35,792 bases of DNA. It comes from Planctomycetes bacterium GWF2_42_9 (GTDB lineage Bacteria > Planctomycetota > Phycisphaerae > Sedimentisphaerales > UBA12454). Shown piece after piece: positions 25,601 through 33,580 of this stretch. Each line of letters opens with the position of its first letter. The stretch's first letter is position 1. A program made the translations under genes and the position numbers. The stretch is from NCBI GenBank assembly GCA_001825675.1, contig MHYA01000045.1, forward strand, positions 1 to 35,792, written 5' to 3'. The notes beneath the pieces are model-generated. The model made no database searches. It had not been told where the DNA came from and worked only from the letters and a program-made list of their open reading frames with translations.

Positions 25601-28425
25601 CTGCAACCGATGCAAATGTTGGTGGTAATTTATTTTGGGCAAACAATCGTGATACCAGTTCTTTTGATATTTATTTTGGCAACACTCTTAATGCCGTTTT
25701 TAATGCAACAACTGCTTCTGCTGAATATAAAGGCAATCAGACTGCGGCATCCAAATCGGTGGGGCCTTTAACGAATGGGTCAACTTATTATTGGCGTATT
25801 GATCCAGAGAATGATGGATATACAACAAAAGGCTCTGTTTGGCAATTTACTACTCCTGCTGTTACTGGACAAGCCACTACACCAAACCCAGCTAATGCGG
25901 CTACCGGTGTAAATATTTGGCCTATGTTTTCATGGACTGTCGGATTTAACTCGCAATCGCATGATGTATATTTTGGCACAACACAGACTAGCGTTAACAA
26001 TGCTACGCGTACATCGACTGAATTTAAAGGAAATCAGGATGGTACGGTATTTAATTTGCCAATCAACCTGGTAAATGGATCATTTGAATTGCCTGTACGG
26101 GCAACACGTCAACAGTATGCGTTGCCGGACAATTGGAACCTCGAGCAGTTTGGCTATAGTGATGGAGATTATCAGCATGGCCCCGATACGTATAGCCAAA
26201 TACCTGCAAAAGATGGTACCGAACTTGTCGCAATTCGACGTTACGGAATTTGGCAGAATACAGGTATCCAAATGCAGCAGGGTGTTAAGTATAATATTCA
26301 GGTCTACGCTGCTTGTGAAGCAAATGCCCAAGACAGTTTTGGTATATCTTTGTTTTCCGCAGGTATTCCAAATGCAACTGCAAAGGACAAGCTTTTGGCT
26401 GACTGTAAATTTACTCCACCAGTATTTACTGATGGATGGTTAACTGCACCATTTACATTAGAATATATTGCTAAAGCTGCTGATGCAGGCAAATTCATTC
26501 AGGTAATGTTTTATTCCAATCCTTCACAAAATAAGACAATTTGGCTTGATGCGGCCGGTTATCCTAAATTATTGGCTAATACAAATTATTATTGGCGTGT
26601 AGATGAAATTGGTAATGGCGGTACTACAAAAGGTTCTGTATGGAGTTTTACAACCGCACCTTCGCCAGGTCAGGCATCGGGTCCGAATCCTGCTAATTCA
26701 GCTACTGGCATCAGTATTGATCCAACGTTATCATGGTCTGCTGGTTCAAATGCGCAATCTCATGATGTTTATTTCGGAACGAGCCAGTCAGCAATTAATG
26801 CAGCAAGTCGTGTTTCTGCTGAATTTCAATGTAATCAGACCGATTTGTCTTTTAAAAGGCCTGTTGCTTTGATGGACGGATCGTTTGAGTATCCAGTTCT
26901 AGCAACACGTCAACCATATGCTTTACCTGACAATTGGAATTTGGATCAATTTGGTTATAGTGATGGTTTTTATGCATTGGGGCCAGATACTTACAATCAG
27001 ATAGTCCCAAAAGACGGTGGTCAATTATTTGTGGTACGAAGATATGGAATATGGCAAAACACTGGTATTCTCATGCAGCAGGGTGTAAAATATAGCGTTT
27101 CAATTTATGCTGCAGCAGAGTATTCTATAGCTAACAGTTTGGGAATGTCTATGTATGCAGCAACTTCTGCCAATGCGGTTGCTTATGGAACATTTTTGAC
27201 TGATGGAATATTTAGTCCACCAGTTTATACAAGTGGATGGTCAGATTTGCCATTTACTTTAGAATATGTTTGCACTTCCGAGCAAGCAGGTAAATATCTC
27301 CAAGTATTGCTTTATTCCAACCCTGCTGTGAATAATGCCGTTTGGGTTGATGCTGCTGGCTCACCTAATTTGTTGCCTAATACAGCTTATTACTGGCGAA
27401 TTGATGAAGTTGGCAATGGGGGCACAACAGAGGGCACGGTTTGGAGTTTCACTACAGCCCCAGTGCCTGGAACAGCAACCAGTCCAACTCCTGCAACCAA
27501 CGCGACAGGTGTATCTATGACTCCGCTTCTCAATTGGACAGCAGGCAGCGGTACTACTTCACATGATGTTTATTTCGGTATTAATGAAACCAGCGTTACA
27601 AATGCAACACGTGCTTCGGCGGAATTTAAAATTAATAAAGCTGATCCCAACTATTTGCCGGGAACACTTAACTTAAATACGACATATTATTGGCGTATTG
27701 ATGAAGTTGGCAATGGCGGTACAACAAAAGGCACAACATGGAGTTTTACAACAAGTAACGGTCCACCAACATTTGTTAATTCAGGCGCTATAACATCTAA
27801 TGCCGCAGCTATAACCCCAGCATTGCCGGCAAGTATTTCTTCTGGAGATATTTTACTGCTGTTCGTTGAAACCGCTAATCAAGGAGTCACAATCAGCAAT
27901 CAAAACGGCGGAACATGGGCACAAGTTACTTATCAGGGCACAGGAACAGCCGGCAGCACTACAGCAACCAGACTTACAGTTTTCTGGTCAAGATATAACG
28001 GTAATCAAGGCGCACCAACAACATCAGACTCAGGCGATCATCAGATCGGCAGGATAGTAGCGGTTCGTCAAGGCGTTGCTGCCTATGGCATACCATGGAA
28101 TGTTACGGGCGGTGGTGTTGAAACTACATCTGATACCAGTGGCTCAATTCCGGGAGCAACAACAACAGTTGCCAACACACTGATTGTGGCGGCTGATACA
28201 GGTAATCTTCCAGACGCTATTGGTACCTCAAATTTTGCAAGTTGGACAAACGCTAATTTAACAAGTCTGACTGAACGAGTCGATAATACTCGGGACTCTG
28301 GCAATGGCGGTGCTATAGGAGTAGTTACAGGTATAAAAGCGGCAGCAGGTGCTTATGGCAATACGACGGTTACACATGCCTCGGCAGCAATTAAAGGCAT
28401 GATAAGTATTCCGATTAAACCTTGA
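22612..28425 (+). CDS. Giant exported GH20 hexosaminidase with nested FN3-like and NGSFE modules
   Basis: The 1937-residue reading starts at 22612 (GGAGG six bases upstream; signal peptide ending ETASAIS). The open frame extends to 22525, but that would place the operator inside the gene. Modules in order: NGSFE module A (about 25-200); GH20b-like domain (200-340); GH20 barrel (345-690) with PGMNLLGHTERA, YFHAGMDEC (D462-E463) and MIIWHDMLV; the shared C-terminal GH20 domain with VPRNGYVIGAHG (700-980); four FN3-like repeats (about 983-1079, 1083-1347, 1351-1615, 1618-1713), of which the second and third contain NGSFE modules B (1153-1317) and C (1421-1583); and a terminal beta-rich domain (1718-1937) resembling phage or surface-protein domains. 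No dockerin loop or PEP-CTERM tail. Probably a surface enzyme binding the glycan at several points. Confidence 0.85.
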   Translation: MFSLKFRYYISMLLLCYCMETASAISQLDDSFESPTRQTREASALPESWNLEQFGYSDGYYAHGPDTYNQIPPKDGSQLFVTRRYGIWQNTGIKLQAGSNYKISVFAVSEFSRAAGFRMSFCVASDPQAASLCDQIAEANYAPPIFTSGWPETAYTLEYNCTAANAGKYLQVLLYTSANDTIWFDMLKGNFYSNLNISTKPKTILDQSWLGECGIQSSTYLYIQDTTDTACGDLVEDFLKGRFGIDLVRTTSDPGTSANAILLKRNSVSEPNVGQYSIAIDQNQIVITGHDNRAIWNGVGTLFRLLKDDRLQLENGIFKIPQVVIHDWPAATAMRGINLQMGMHDVDSTKRLIDVVFEQHLDTIVLEIGGYWLNGIRDPESISTAYTRDQIRELVIYAKARGMTVIPGMNLLGHTERAPNWYSKLDNGINMIDPRNYTLIDQLLKQIKFDFGSPQYFHAGMDECLGAVSANAIELGKTEKQTILDHIIDVNNICNKYGMKMIIWHDMLVNESEVTDGVTNGSAAPDGTAGARTIIPKGILINIWDYSIDGGLEVGQLFDAAGLTSIVSGWLPVGVTKCSTVALDNNRAMITTTWSDVCTDPNWDSYSLFSHEHYSRILSGACNWSWYRPGTTCGVYGSYFDQSLVSLITRWERQHKTVGNYQMIDISSVGAYGDAGDDAVEMVNSIYYNMPHIDNVVSLGGIPFKISTTDYAEMQSCFSGQFNASDYQKSANYKFHVIIPGIREFDVNDLDNTPLEDQRVIYTNLKRRTGGGIYGCEATVVNGKMYVLRDFDSGDSRVPRNGYVIGAHGNSRDLIWNIETGTPIIVQRRYSDHNEIAFVTNNRTPVQRGTISIAMNHTASKLIFLHTTPYAVVRGQKIGSYMIHYSDSSEVNVPVIFGKNIGAFNETTGLYDANTITNMWLAYSNYGHVDANSTLVESLYAFEWVNPSPSKTITQIRMVPNASTAETGWILLALTSDSLWYSGKEPGKASVHYPAVSATDANVGGNLFWANNRDTSSFDIYFGNTLNAVFNATTASAEYKGNQTAASKSVGPLTNGSTYYWRIDPENDGYTTKGSVWQFTTPAVTGQATTPNPANAATGVNIWPMFSWTVGFNSQSHDVYFGTTQTSVNNATRTSTEFKGNQDGTVFNLPINLVNGSFELPVRATRQQYALPDNWNLEQFGYSDGDYQHGPDTYSQIPAKDGTELVAIRRYGIWQNTGIQMQQGVKYNIQVYAACEANAQDSFGISLFSAGIPNATAKDKLLADCKFTPPVFTDGWLTAPFTLEYIAKAADAGKFIQVMFYSNPSQNKTIWLDAAGYPKLLANTNYYWRVDEIGNGGTTKGSVWSFTTAPSPGQASGPNPANSATGISIDPTLSWSAGSNAQSHDVYFGTSQSAINAASRVSAEFQCNQTDLSFKRPVALMDGSFEYPVLATRQPYALPDNWNLDQFGYSDGFYALGPDTYNQIVPKDGGQLFVVRRYGIWQNTGILMQQGVKYSVSIYAAAEYSIANSLGMSMYAATSANAVAYGTFLTDGIFSPPVYTSGWSDLPFTLEYVCTSEQAGKYLQVLLYSNPAVNNAVWVDAAGSPNLLPNTAYYWRIDEVGNGGTTEGTVWSFTTAPVPGTATSPTPATNATGVSMTPLLNWTAGSGTTSHDVYFGINETSVTNATRASAEFKINKADPNYLPGTLNLNTTYYWRIDEVGNGGTTKGTTWSFTTSNGPPTFVNSGAITSNAAAITPALPASISSGDILLLFVETANQGVTISNQNGGTWAQVTYQGTGTAGSTTATRLTVFWSRYNGNQGAPTTSDSGDHQIGRIVAVRQGVAAYGIPWNVTGGGVETTSDTSGSIPGATTTVANTLIVAADTGNLPDAIGTSNFASWTNANLTSLTERVDNTRDSGNGGAIGVVTGIKAAAGAYGNTTVTHASAAIKGMISIPIKP
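25861..27755 (+). repeat. FN3-like repeats 2-4 with two NGSFE modules inserted
   Basis: Three FN3-like units share P-N/T-P-A-x-x-A-T-G openings, SHDVYFG, an EF(K/Q)xN(Q/K) strand and YYWR(I/V)DE(I/V)GNGGTT endings. In units 2 and 3 an NGSFE module is inserted between the EFxxNQ strand and the LLxNTxYYWR strand, at nucleotides about 26069-26562 and 26875-27360. Unit 4 (and unit 1, just upstream at about 25560-25848) lacks the insert. The composite unit has evidently been duplicated in tandem. Confidence 0.75.
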
Positions 28426-28490
28426 TTCAATAATCAGGCAGATACAGTAACTTTTCATCTTCTTGGTTATTGGCACTATAATTATAACAA

Positions 28491-28528
28491 TGGTCAGGCA
28501 TGGCTATTTTGTGCGTCATGCCTGACTA
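28491..28528 (+). terminator. Strong hairpin after the large GH20 gene
   Basis: Stem GTCAGGCATG (28493-28502) / CATGCCTGAC (28517-28526), ten perfect pairs extended by one wobble and one T-A, with a 14-base loop. No T run follows, so it may terminate weakly, stabilise the mRNA end, or be a repeat element. Confidence 0.5.
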
Positions 28529-28610
28529 TGTTGTAGTGCAAAGTAATTATGTTAGAACTTTTTAACGTTTATTTTATATTTCCATATTAATACAAAAAAA
28601 CAAAAATGGA

Positions 28611-28623
28611 ACGCAATCGAATG
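28611..28623. promoter_or_regulatory. Degenerate operator-like site upstream of the GH52-like gene
   Basis: CGCAATCGAATGG resembles the AATCGGTT operator with one core mismatch (AATCGAAT). It lies about 45 bases upstream of the ATG at 28665. Weak; listed because the position suits control of the last operon by the same regulator. Confidence 0.2.
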
Positions 28624-28664
28624 GGCAATTTGTATAACCAAAAATTAAATCAAGGAATCGGAAA

Positions 28665-30869
28665 ATGCCTTTAATGTCAACATGTCTGGCAAGATTAGGA
28701 AGCCGTTTCAGCTTTATTTTTGACCCTGTTCGTATGAATGTACATTACGGAACATTGGGTTTGCTATATCAGTCAATAGGCGAAATGAATGTTAGCGTTG
28801 AAGACGATAGCGGAAATATTGCGTCGTTGCCATTTACTAAAAAAGAGAAATCATTTTTCATAGTTGATCAATATCAAAAAATGTGTTCTCTTACCTTTGA
28901 GGCATTTAGCCCTTTACACGGCATAAAATTAATTACTAAAATAGTAGCACCATTTTGGCCCCAAGACGAAAAAACAAGCATAATCCCTGCATATATTATA
29001 AACTTCAAAATACAAAAACTTCGAAGAGTGAGATGGACAAAGTCTTCTAATAAAGCAACGTTCAGAGGATTTCTTAAGTTTGGAATAATAGTTCCAAACG
29101 CTCAATATCAGTTTGAAGATAATTTGATAAGAATGACATATCCTGTAAGCGTTGCAGGCAACTATTCAACCGGAGAGGGCGGTGAACAATTTGAATTTTC
29201 ACAGGAGAAACGAAAAAATAAATGCGCCGGAATAAGTAGTGATATGATCATGCCGCTAATTGGTGATTGGACAACAGCAGATGATTGTTTAAAAATACCG
29301 TTTGATCTGAATGCCCAAGAGGAACAAAACTTCAGCATAGGATTGTGCAGCTATTGTGATTCACCGTTGTTTGAACGTTTTGGTAAAGCAATGCAATTAA
29401 AGTACATATCATTATGGAAGAATGTTGATGAAGTCGGAGATTATTTGAAATCGCATTATGATGAATTGATAACAAAGACCGAGTTATTTGAATCAATATG
29501 GGTAAGTAGTTCACTTTCTGCATCTGCCAAAAATCTGTCAGCATTAAGTTTTCAAAGCTACCTAATGAATACAATGTGGTGTACAGATGATGTCAAGGAC
29601 TGGTTTAGCGTTTGGGAGGGTTCCTGCGGATATAATTCTACTGTGGATGTTACATACAATGAAGCTCTTTTCTATTTTTCATGCTGGCCGCAATTACTAG
29701 AAATGATATTTGATGAATGGCCAGATCACGTTAAAACAAATAGTAACCAGGCCACAAAAGCTGCTGGAGCTATTCTTGAACATGATATGGGGTTCGGCTG
29801 GACAGCTAACGGGCAAAGCTATCATCATCAAATGCCGGTAGAAGAGAATTCCAATTTCCTTTTGCTTTTGTATGCTTATGCAAAATGGTTCGGCAAAGAA
29901 TCATTATTCAATAAATACAGCCATTCGATCAAGTTACTAACAGAATATCTTTTGTGCGCAGATACAAAGGGCAATGGTTTTCCAGACATAGGCACTGCCA
30001 ATACTATTGATGATGCGAATCCCGCTGTACAATATGGGCGAGATAATGTCTATCTTGGTATTAAGCGTTTAGCGGCGCTTCATTCGGCGGGAAGGATATT
30101 TGAATATCTGAATGATTCATTATTATCCAATGAGTGTAAGAAGAATGTGGCTTTGGCAATTGACACTCTAAGCAAAAATTGGCTTGGGGATCATTGGGGC
30201 GTATGTCTGGACAAATCAGCAAAAGGACTTGTCGATTGCTGGGCAGGAAGTAATTTAAATTGTGATACATTGCCAGGATGGGATGCATATAGCATATACA
30301 CGTCTAACGGATTGCTGTACCTAATGATGATAGATGATATGCCTCCGTTGAATATAGAAAAACTTCGTACAGATATTGTCAATTCGTTTTCAAAAACATT
30401 AAGCGAATATGGATGCGGACACAGCAGTTTAGATAAAAACAATGTTTGGGTATCAATGAATGTCTGGCGGGATTGTATAGCAGGATACTTAGGTGAAAAT
30501 CTTCTATCGAATTGCGACCGATACTGGAATATGCAGGTATTTGCGAATTCATTAGGTTCTGAAAAGCCAAACTGCTTTTCGGAAACATATCTGAATAATA
30601 ATCTTGTTTGGTATCCTAGAAATGCTGCTGTTTTTGGCATTCTCTTTGGAATGTTGAGACTCAAAATAAATGGACCAAATGCAATTATATGCCCCTTGAA
30701 TGTTGGATGTTGGCCTATTATTCCGCTGACAGATTGGCAAAATATGAAAATACTTTTTGTACGTGTTGATAAAGCGGATCAAAACCAAACATTAAATATT
30801 CGGACGGATACTAATGACAACAAATCACCGTTTTTTATTTTAAATAGCTGTAATGATAAAAAAAATTGA
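28665..30869 (+). CDS. GH52-like (alpha/alpha)6 glycosidase, family assignment tentative
   Basis: A 734-residue protein without a signal peptide: a beta-sandwich N-domain (about 1-270) and an alpha-toroid C-domain. From memory of GH52 beta-xylosidases, several blocks line up: WEGSCGYNSTVDVTYNEALF (E318 at the nucleophile position), EHDMGFGW, NTIDDANP ... GRDNVYLGIKRLAA (D449/D450 at the acid/base position), NVWVSMNVWRDCIAGYLG, and WYPRNAAVFGIL. This suggests GH52 or a related glycosidase group, but overall identity looks low and a GtaA/DUF4965-like protein is an alternative. AAGGAA lies seven bases upstream of the ATG. First gene of a six-gene operon with aminotransferase, aldolase and SDR genes, so its product probably feeds those enzymes. 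Confidence 0.55.
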   Translation: MPLMSTCLARLGSRFSFIFDPVRMNVHYGTLGLLYQSIGEMNVSVEDDSGNIASLPFTKKEKSFFIVDQYQKMCSLTFEAFSPLHGIKLITKIVAPFWPQDEKTSIIPAYIINFKIQKLRRVRWTKSSNKATFRGFLKFGIIVPNAQYQFEDNLIRMTYPVSVAGNYSTGEGGEQFEFSQEKRKNKCAGISSDMIMPLIGDWTTADDCLKIPFDLNAQEEQNFSIGLCSYCDSPLFERFGKAMQLKYISLWKNVDEVGDYLKSHYDELITKTELFESIWVSSSLSASAKNLSALSFQSYLMNTMWCTDDVKDWFSVWEGSCGYNSTVDVTYNEALFYFSCWPQLLEMIFDEWPDHVKTNSNQATKAAGAILEHDMGFGWTANGQSYHHQMPVEENSNFLLLLYAYAKWFGKESLFNKYSHSIKLLTEYLLCADTKGNGFPDIGTANTIDDANPAVQYGRDNVYLGIKRLAALHSAGRIFEYLNDSLLSNECKKNVALAIDTLSKNWLGDHWGVCLDKSAKGLVDCWAGSNLNCDTLPGWDAYSIYTSNGLLYLMMIDDMPPLNIEKLRTDIVNSFSKTLSEYGCGHSSLDKNNVWVSMNVWRDCIAGYLGENLLSNCDRYWNMQVFANSLGSEKPNCFSETYLNNNLVWYPRNAAVFGILFGMLRLKINGPNAIICPLNVGCWPIIPLTDWQNMKILFVRVDKADQNQTLNIRTDTNDNKSPFFILNSCNDKKN

Positions 30870-30881
30870 GGTAACAAATAT

Positions 30882-32222
30882 ATGAAAAATAATAAAAACA
30901 ACAATTGCTCACTTTCCTGCAAGTTATATGAATATGCGAAAAGCCGTATCCCAGGCGGGACACAGCTTTTGAGCAAACGACCGGAAATGTTTTTGCCGGG
31001 ACTATGGCCTGCATATTTCAGCAAAGCTAAAGGGTGTGAATGCTGGGATTTGGATGACAGACACTATTATGATATGACAACCAATGGTATAGGCGCATGT
31101 CTGCTTGGTTTTGCAGATTCTGATGTGTCAGAAGCTGTTATAAAACGTGTACAGGATGGTTCGATGTGCACGCTGAATCCACCCGAAGAAGTTGAACTAA
31201 CTGATATGCTATGTGAAATTCATCCATGGGCTTCGCAGGTAAGATTTACTCGCACAGGAGGGGAAACGGGCGCAGTTGCTGTTAGAATCGCACGTGCAAC
31301 AACTAAAAGATCGATAGTTGCTGTATGCGGTTATCATGGTTGGCAGGATTGGTATATAGCTGCTAATCTTGGCGATAATGATAGTTTGGATGGTCATTTA
31401 CTGCCGGGATTAAATCCTGCCGGTGTTCCTCGAGAACTGAAAGGCACAACGGTAACTTTCAAGTACAATGACAAACAGCAATTTGAGGAAATTGTCAGGA
31501 AATATGGTGATAATTTGGCCGCTGTCATAATGGAGCCTGCTCGCTACAAAGATCCTGAATCAGGATTTCTTGAATTTGTGAGAGATAAAGCACACCAATG
31601 CGGTGCGTTATTAATTTTTGACGAAATTACGATTGGCTGGCGTCTTGTGTTGGGAGGCAGTCATTTGAAATTCGGCGTGAATCCAGATATTGCGATTTTT
31701 GCCAAGGCTTTGGGAAATGGTCATCCGATAGGAGCCGTTATTGGGACGAAAGAAGCTATGCAGGGCGCTCACACTAGTTTTATTAGCAGTACATATTGGA
31801 CAGAATCTGTTGGTCCGGCAGCGGCAATTGCAACTTTAAATAAAATGAAGAAGATTAGTGTTCCTGCTCATATTGGAAATGTTGGGCACAAACTTATGCA
31901 AGCCTGGCAAAAAACGGGAGAAAAATATAATTTGAAAATAGAGACAGGCAATTGTTATCCTGCGCTGGCTCATTTTAAATTTTGCCATAATCAAAGTAAT
32001 GAACTTAAAACACTATTTACCCAATTGATGCTTGAAAAAGGTTTTCTTGCGGGAACAGTTGTTTATCCGACTATGGCACATAATGAAAAAATAATTTCGT
32101 TATATGAACAAGCATTGGATGACGTTTTTCATAAAACAGCAACTGTTGTATCCGAAAATAGAATATCGGAATCCCTTCTGGGACCTGCAGCACACACTGG
32201 CTTTGCAAGGCTTACAAATTAA
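30882..32222 (+). CDS. Class III PLP aminotransferase, glutamate-1-semialdehyde aminomutase-like
   Basis: A 446-residue cytoplasmic PLP enzyme. Landmarks: IPGGTQLLSKRP at the N-terminus, RFTRTGGETGAVAVRIAR (phosphate-binding turn), GYHGWQDWY, LLIFDEITIGWR with the PLP-contacting Asp, and FAKALGNGHPIGAV with the Schiff-base Lys. The fold and motifs are those of glutamate-1-semialdehyde aminomutase relatives. Its position between a glycosidase and an aldolase, away from any tetrapyrrole gene, argues against a haem role and for a sugar or sugar-acid aminotransferase. It starts 12 bases after the previous stop. The amino donor and acceptor are unknown. Confidence 0.87.
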   Translation: MKNNKNNNCSLSCKLYEYAKSRIPGGTQLLSKRPEMFLPGLWPAYFSKAKGCECWDLDDRHYYDMTTNGIGACLLGFADSDVSEAVIKRVQDGSMCTLNPPEEVELTDMLCEIHPWASQVRFTRTGGETGAVAVRIARATTKRSIVAVCGYHGWQDWYIAANLGDNDSLDGHLLPGLNPAGVPRELKGTTVTFKYNDKQQFEEIVRKYGDNLAAVIMEPARYKDPESGFLEFVRDKAHQCGALLIFDEITIGWRLVLGGSHLKFGVNPDIAIFAKALGNGHPIGAVIGTKEAMQGAHTSFISSTYWTESVGPAAAIATLNKMKKISVPAHIGNVGHKLMQAWQKTGEKYNLKIETGNCYPALAHFKFCHNQSNELKTLFTQLMLEKGFLAGTVVYPTMAHNEKIISLYEQALDDVFHKTATVVSENRISESLLGPAAHTGFARLTN

Positions 32223-32236
32223 AGAAAGGTTTTAGA

Positions 32237-33103
32237 ATGAATAATAAATTAACGGGAATTATAACTGCATTGCCGACACCTTTGCTGGCTAATGAAGATG
32301 TTGATACTAAATCATTGAAGAAACTCATTGATCATGTAATCTCACAAGGTGCAAACGGAATATTTGTTCTTGGCAATATGGGTGAAGGGCCGGCGTTGCT
32401 TGATTCTCAAAAGCTTATCGCTGTTAAAACAGCTGTCGAGCATGTCAATAAACGAGTGCCCGTTCTTACCGGCATAGCGGAAGTGTCGCCGAGAAGAATG
32501 ATTGAATTGGGGAAAAAGGTGAAAGAATATAATCCGGATTATATGGTACTAACCACTCCATTTTATTACCGCTTTCCTCACCCTGATAGTTTGTTTGGTG
32601 CAATTGAGAAAGTTGCTAAAGAACTTGACTATCCGGTTGTCTTCTATCATTGCCCGGGAGCGACGGGAAATAAAGTTAGTCTTGACACGCTGATAAAGAT
32701 AATGCAGGTCCCGCAAATGAAAGCGATTAAGGATTCCAGTTGTGATATGTATCTGTTTGCTGAACTTTTACGTCGATATCCTGATAGAAATAACAGACCT
32801 TGTCAGATATTACAGGGCGATGAAAGTGTCTATGACATAAGTTTGTTGATGGGGGCCGATGGTGTAATAACCGGCGGCGGTACTGCGTTTGTAGACACTC
32901 TTGTTAAACTTTATAACGCGGCGATACTTGAAAAAGACCAGCTAAAGGCGTTTAAACTTCAGCAACAGTTCCGTAATGATATGGATGCAATGCTTGGCCC
33001 TGATCTTTTAACAGACTGGATGTATGCGATAAAGAGCAACCTTAAGGAAAAAGGTTTGATAGATAATAATGTTATTTTTCCGTTTATGAAACGAAAGAGA
33101 TAA
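32237..33103 (+). CDS. DapA/NanA-family class I aldolase (DHDPS/N-acetylneuraminate lyase type)
   Basis: A 288-residue TIM-barrel enzyme, normal length for the family. It shows GNMGEGPAL (the pyruvate-binding loop, Gly-Glu-Gly in place of Gly-Thr-Thr-Gly-Glu), VVFYHCPG with the catalytic Tyr, and MKAIKDSS with the Schiff-base Lys. The family condenses or cleaves pyruvate with an aldehyde, for example 4-hydroxy-tetrahydrodipicolinate synthase, N-acetylneuraminate lyase or 2-keto-3-deoxy-sugar-acid aldolases. In this operon a sugar-acid aldolase or sialic-acid-like lyase is more likely than lysine synthesis, but the motifs do not decide. It lies 14 bases after the aminotransferase gene. Confidence 0.88.
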   Translation: MNNKLTGIITALPTPLLANEDVDTKSLKKLIDHVISQGANGIFVLGNMGEGPALLDSQKLIAVKTAVEHVNKRVPVLTGIAEVSPRRMIELGKKVKEYNPDYMVLTTPFYYRFPHPDSLFGAIEKVAKELDYPVVFYHCPGATGNKVSLDTLIKIMQVPQMKAIKDSSCDMYLFAELLRRYPDRNNRPCQILQGDESVYDISLLMGADGVITGGGTAFVDTLVKLYNAAILEKDQLKAFKLQQQFRNDMDAMLGPDLLTDWMYAIKSNLKEKGLIDNNVIFPFMKRKR

Positions 33104-33109
33104 CTGGAT

Positions 33110-33577
33110 ATGTCTGATAAGATAAAAGTTTTAGATTATAAGCAATCTGATAATGAATATCTGCACAAAGATTTTCACGGTGCGTTATGTTATGCCATAA
33201 AATACATTGATGAAAGATATGGTTTTGAGGCAACAAATAACTATCTTCAAATGGTTGGTAAGAATATTTATCCACCATTAATTGCACGAATAAAAAAAGA
33301 TGGTTTAGTTGCATTAGTTTTACATTTTAAAAATATTTTTGAACTTGAAGGAGGAAAGGTCGAGATTGTTTATGGCGGCAACAGACTTACCATAAAAGTT
33401 CATGAGTGCCCTGCGATTAAACATCTTCGAAAAACAAAACAGCTTTATACCCATCGTTATTGCGAAACAACGGTACAGATCAATAAAGCTATTTGCCAAG
33501 CCGCTGACTATAATTGCACGTGCGCATATAAACCAGGCCAGGCACAATGCGTTCAACAATTCTGGGGTACGGAGTAA
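33110..33577 (+). CDS. ATC-hydrolase-like small protein, paralogue 1
   Basis: A 155-residue cytoplasmic protein that I associate with the L-2-amino-thiazoline-4-carboxylate hydrolase-like family (PF14196 type) from its N-terminal helix HKDFHGALCYAIKYIDERYG and the C-terminal motif CP-x13-H-x-YC-E (HECPAIKHL ... YTHRYCE). It carries further cysteines in its last 40 residues (KAICQ, NCTCAY, QCVQQ). Most relatives occur outside thiazoline metabolism, and their reaction is unknown. It starts six bases after the aldolase stop and is followed after three bases by a divergent paralogue. The two may form a heteromer. Confidence 0.65.
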   Translation: MSDKIKVLDYKQSDNEYLHKDFHGALCYAIKYIDERYGFEATNNYLQMVGKNIYPPLIARIKKDGLVALVLHFKNIFELEGGKVEIVYGGNRLTIKVHECPAIKHLRKTKQLYTHRYCETTVQINKAICQAADYNCTCAYKPGQAQCVQQFWGTE

Positions 33578-33580
33578 TTT

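Noticed and set aside
25560-28425. Tandem repeats in the giant GH20 gene as a CRISPR or DNA satellite
   Set aside because: The repeats are protein-level domains, long and diverged at the DNA level.
30191-30664. Antisense open frame of 157 codons opposite the GH52-like gene
   Set aside because: It is the shadow of a strongly supported gene on the other strand, with no recognisable domain or ribosome-binding site.
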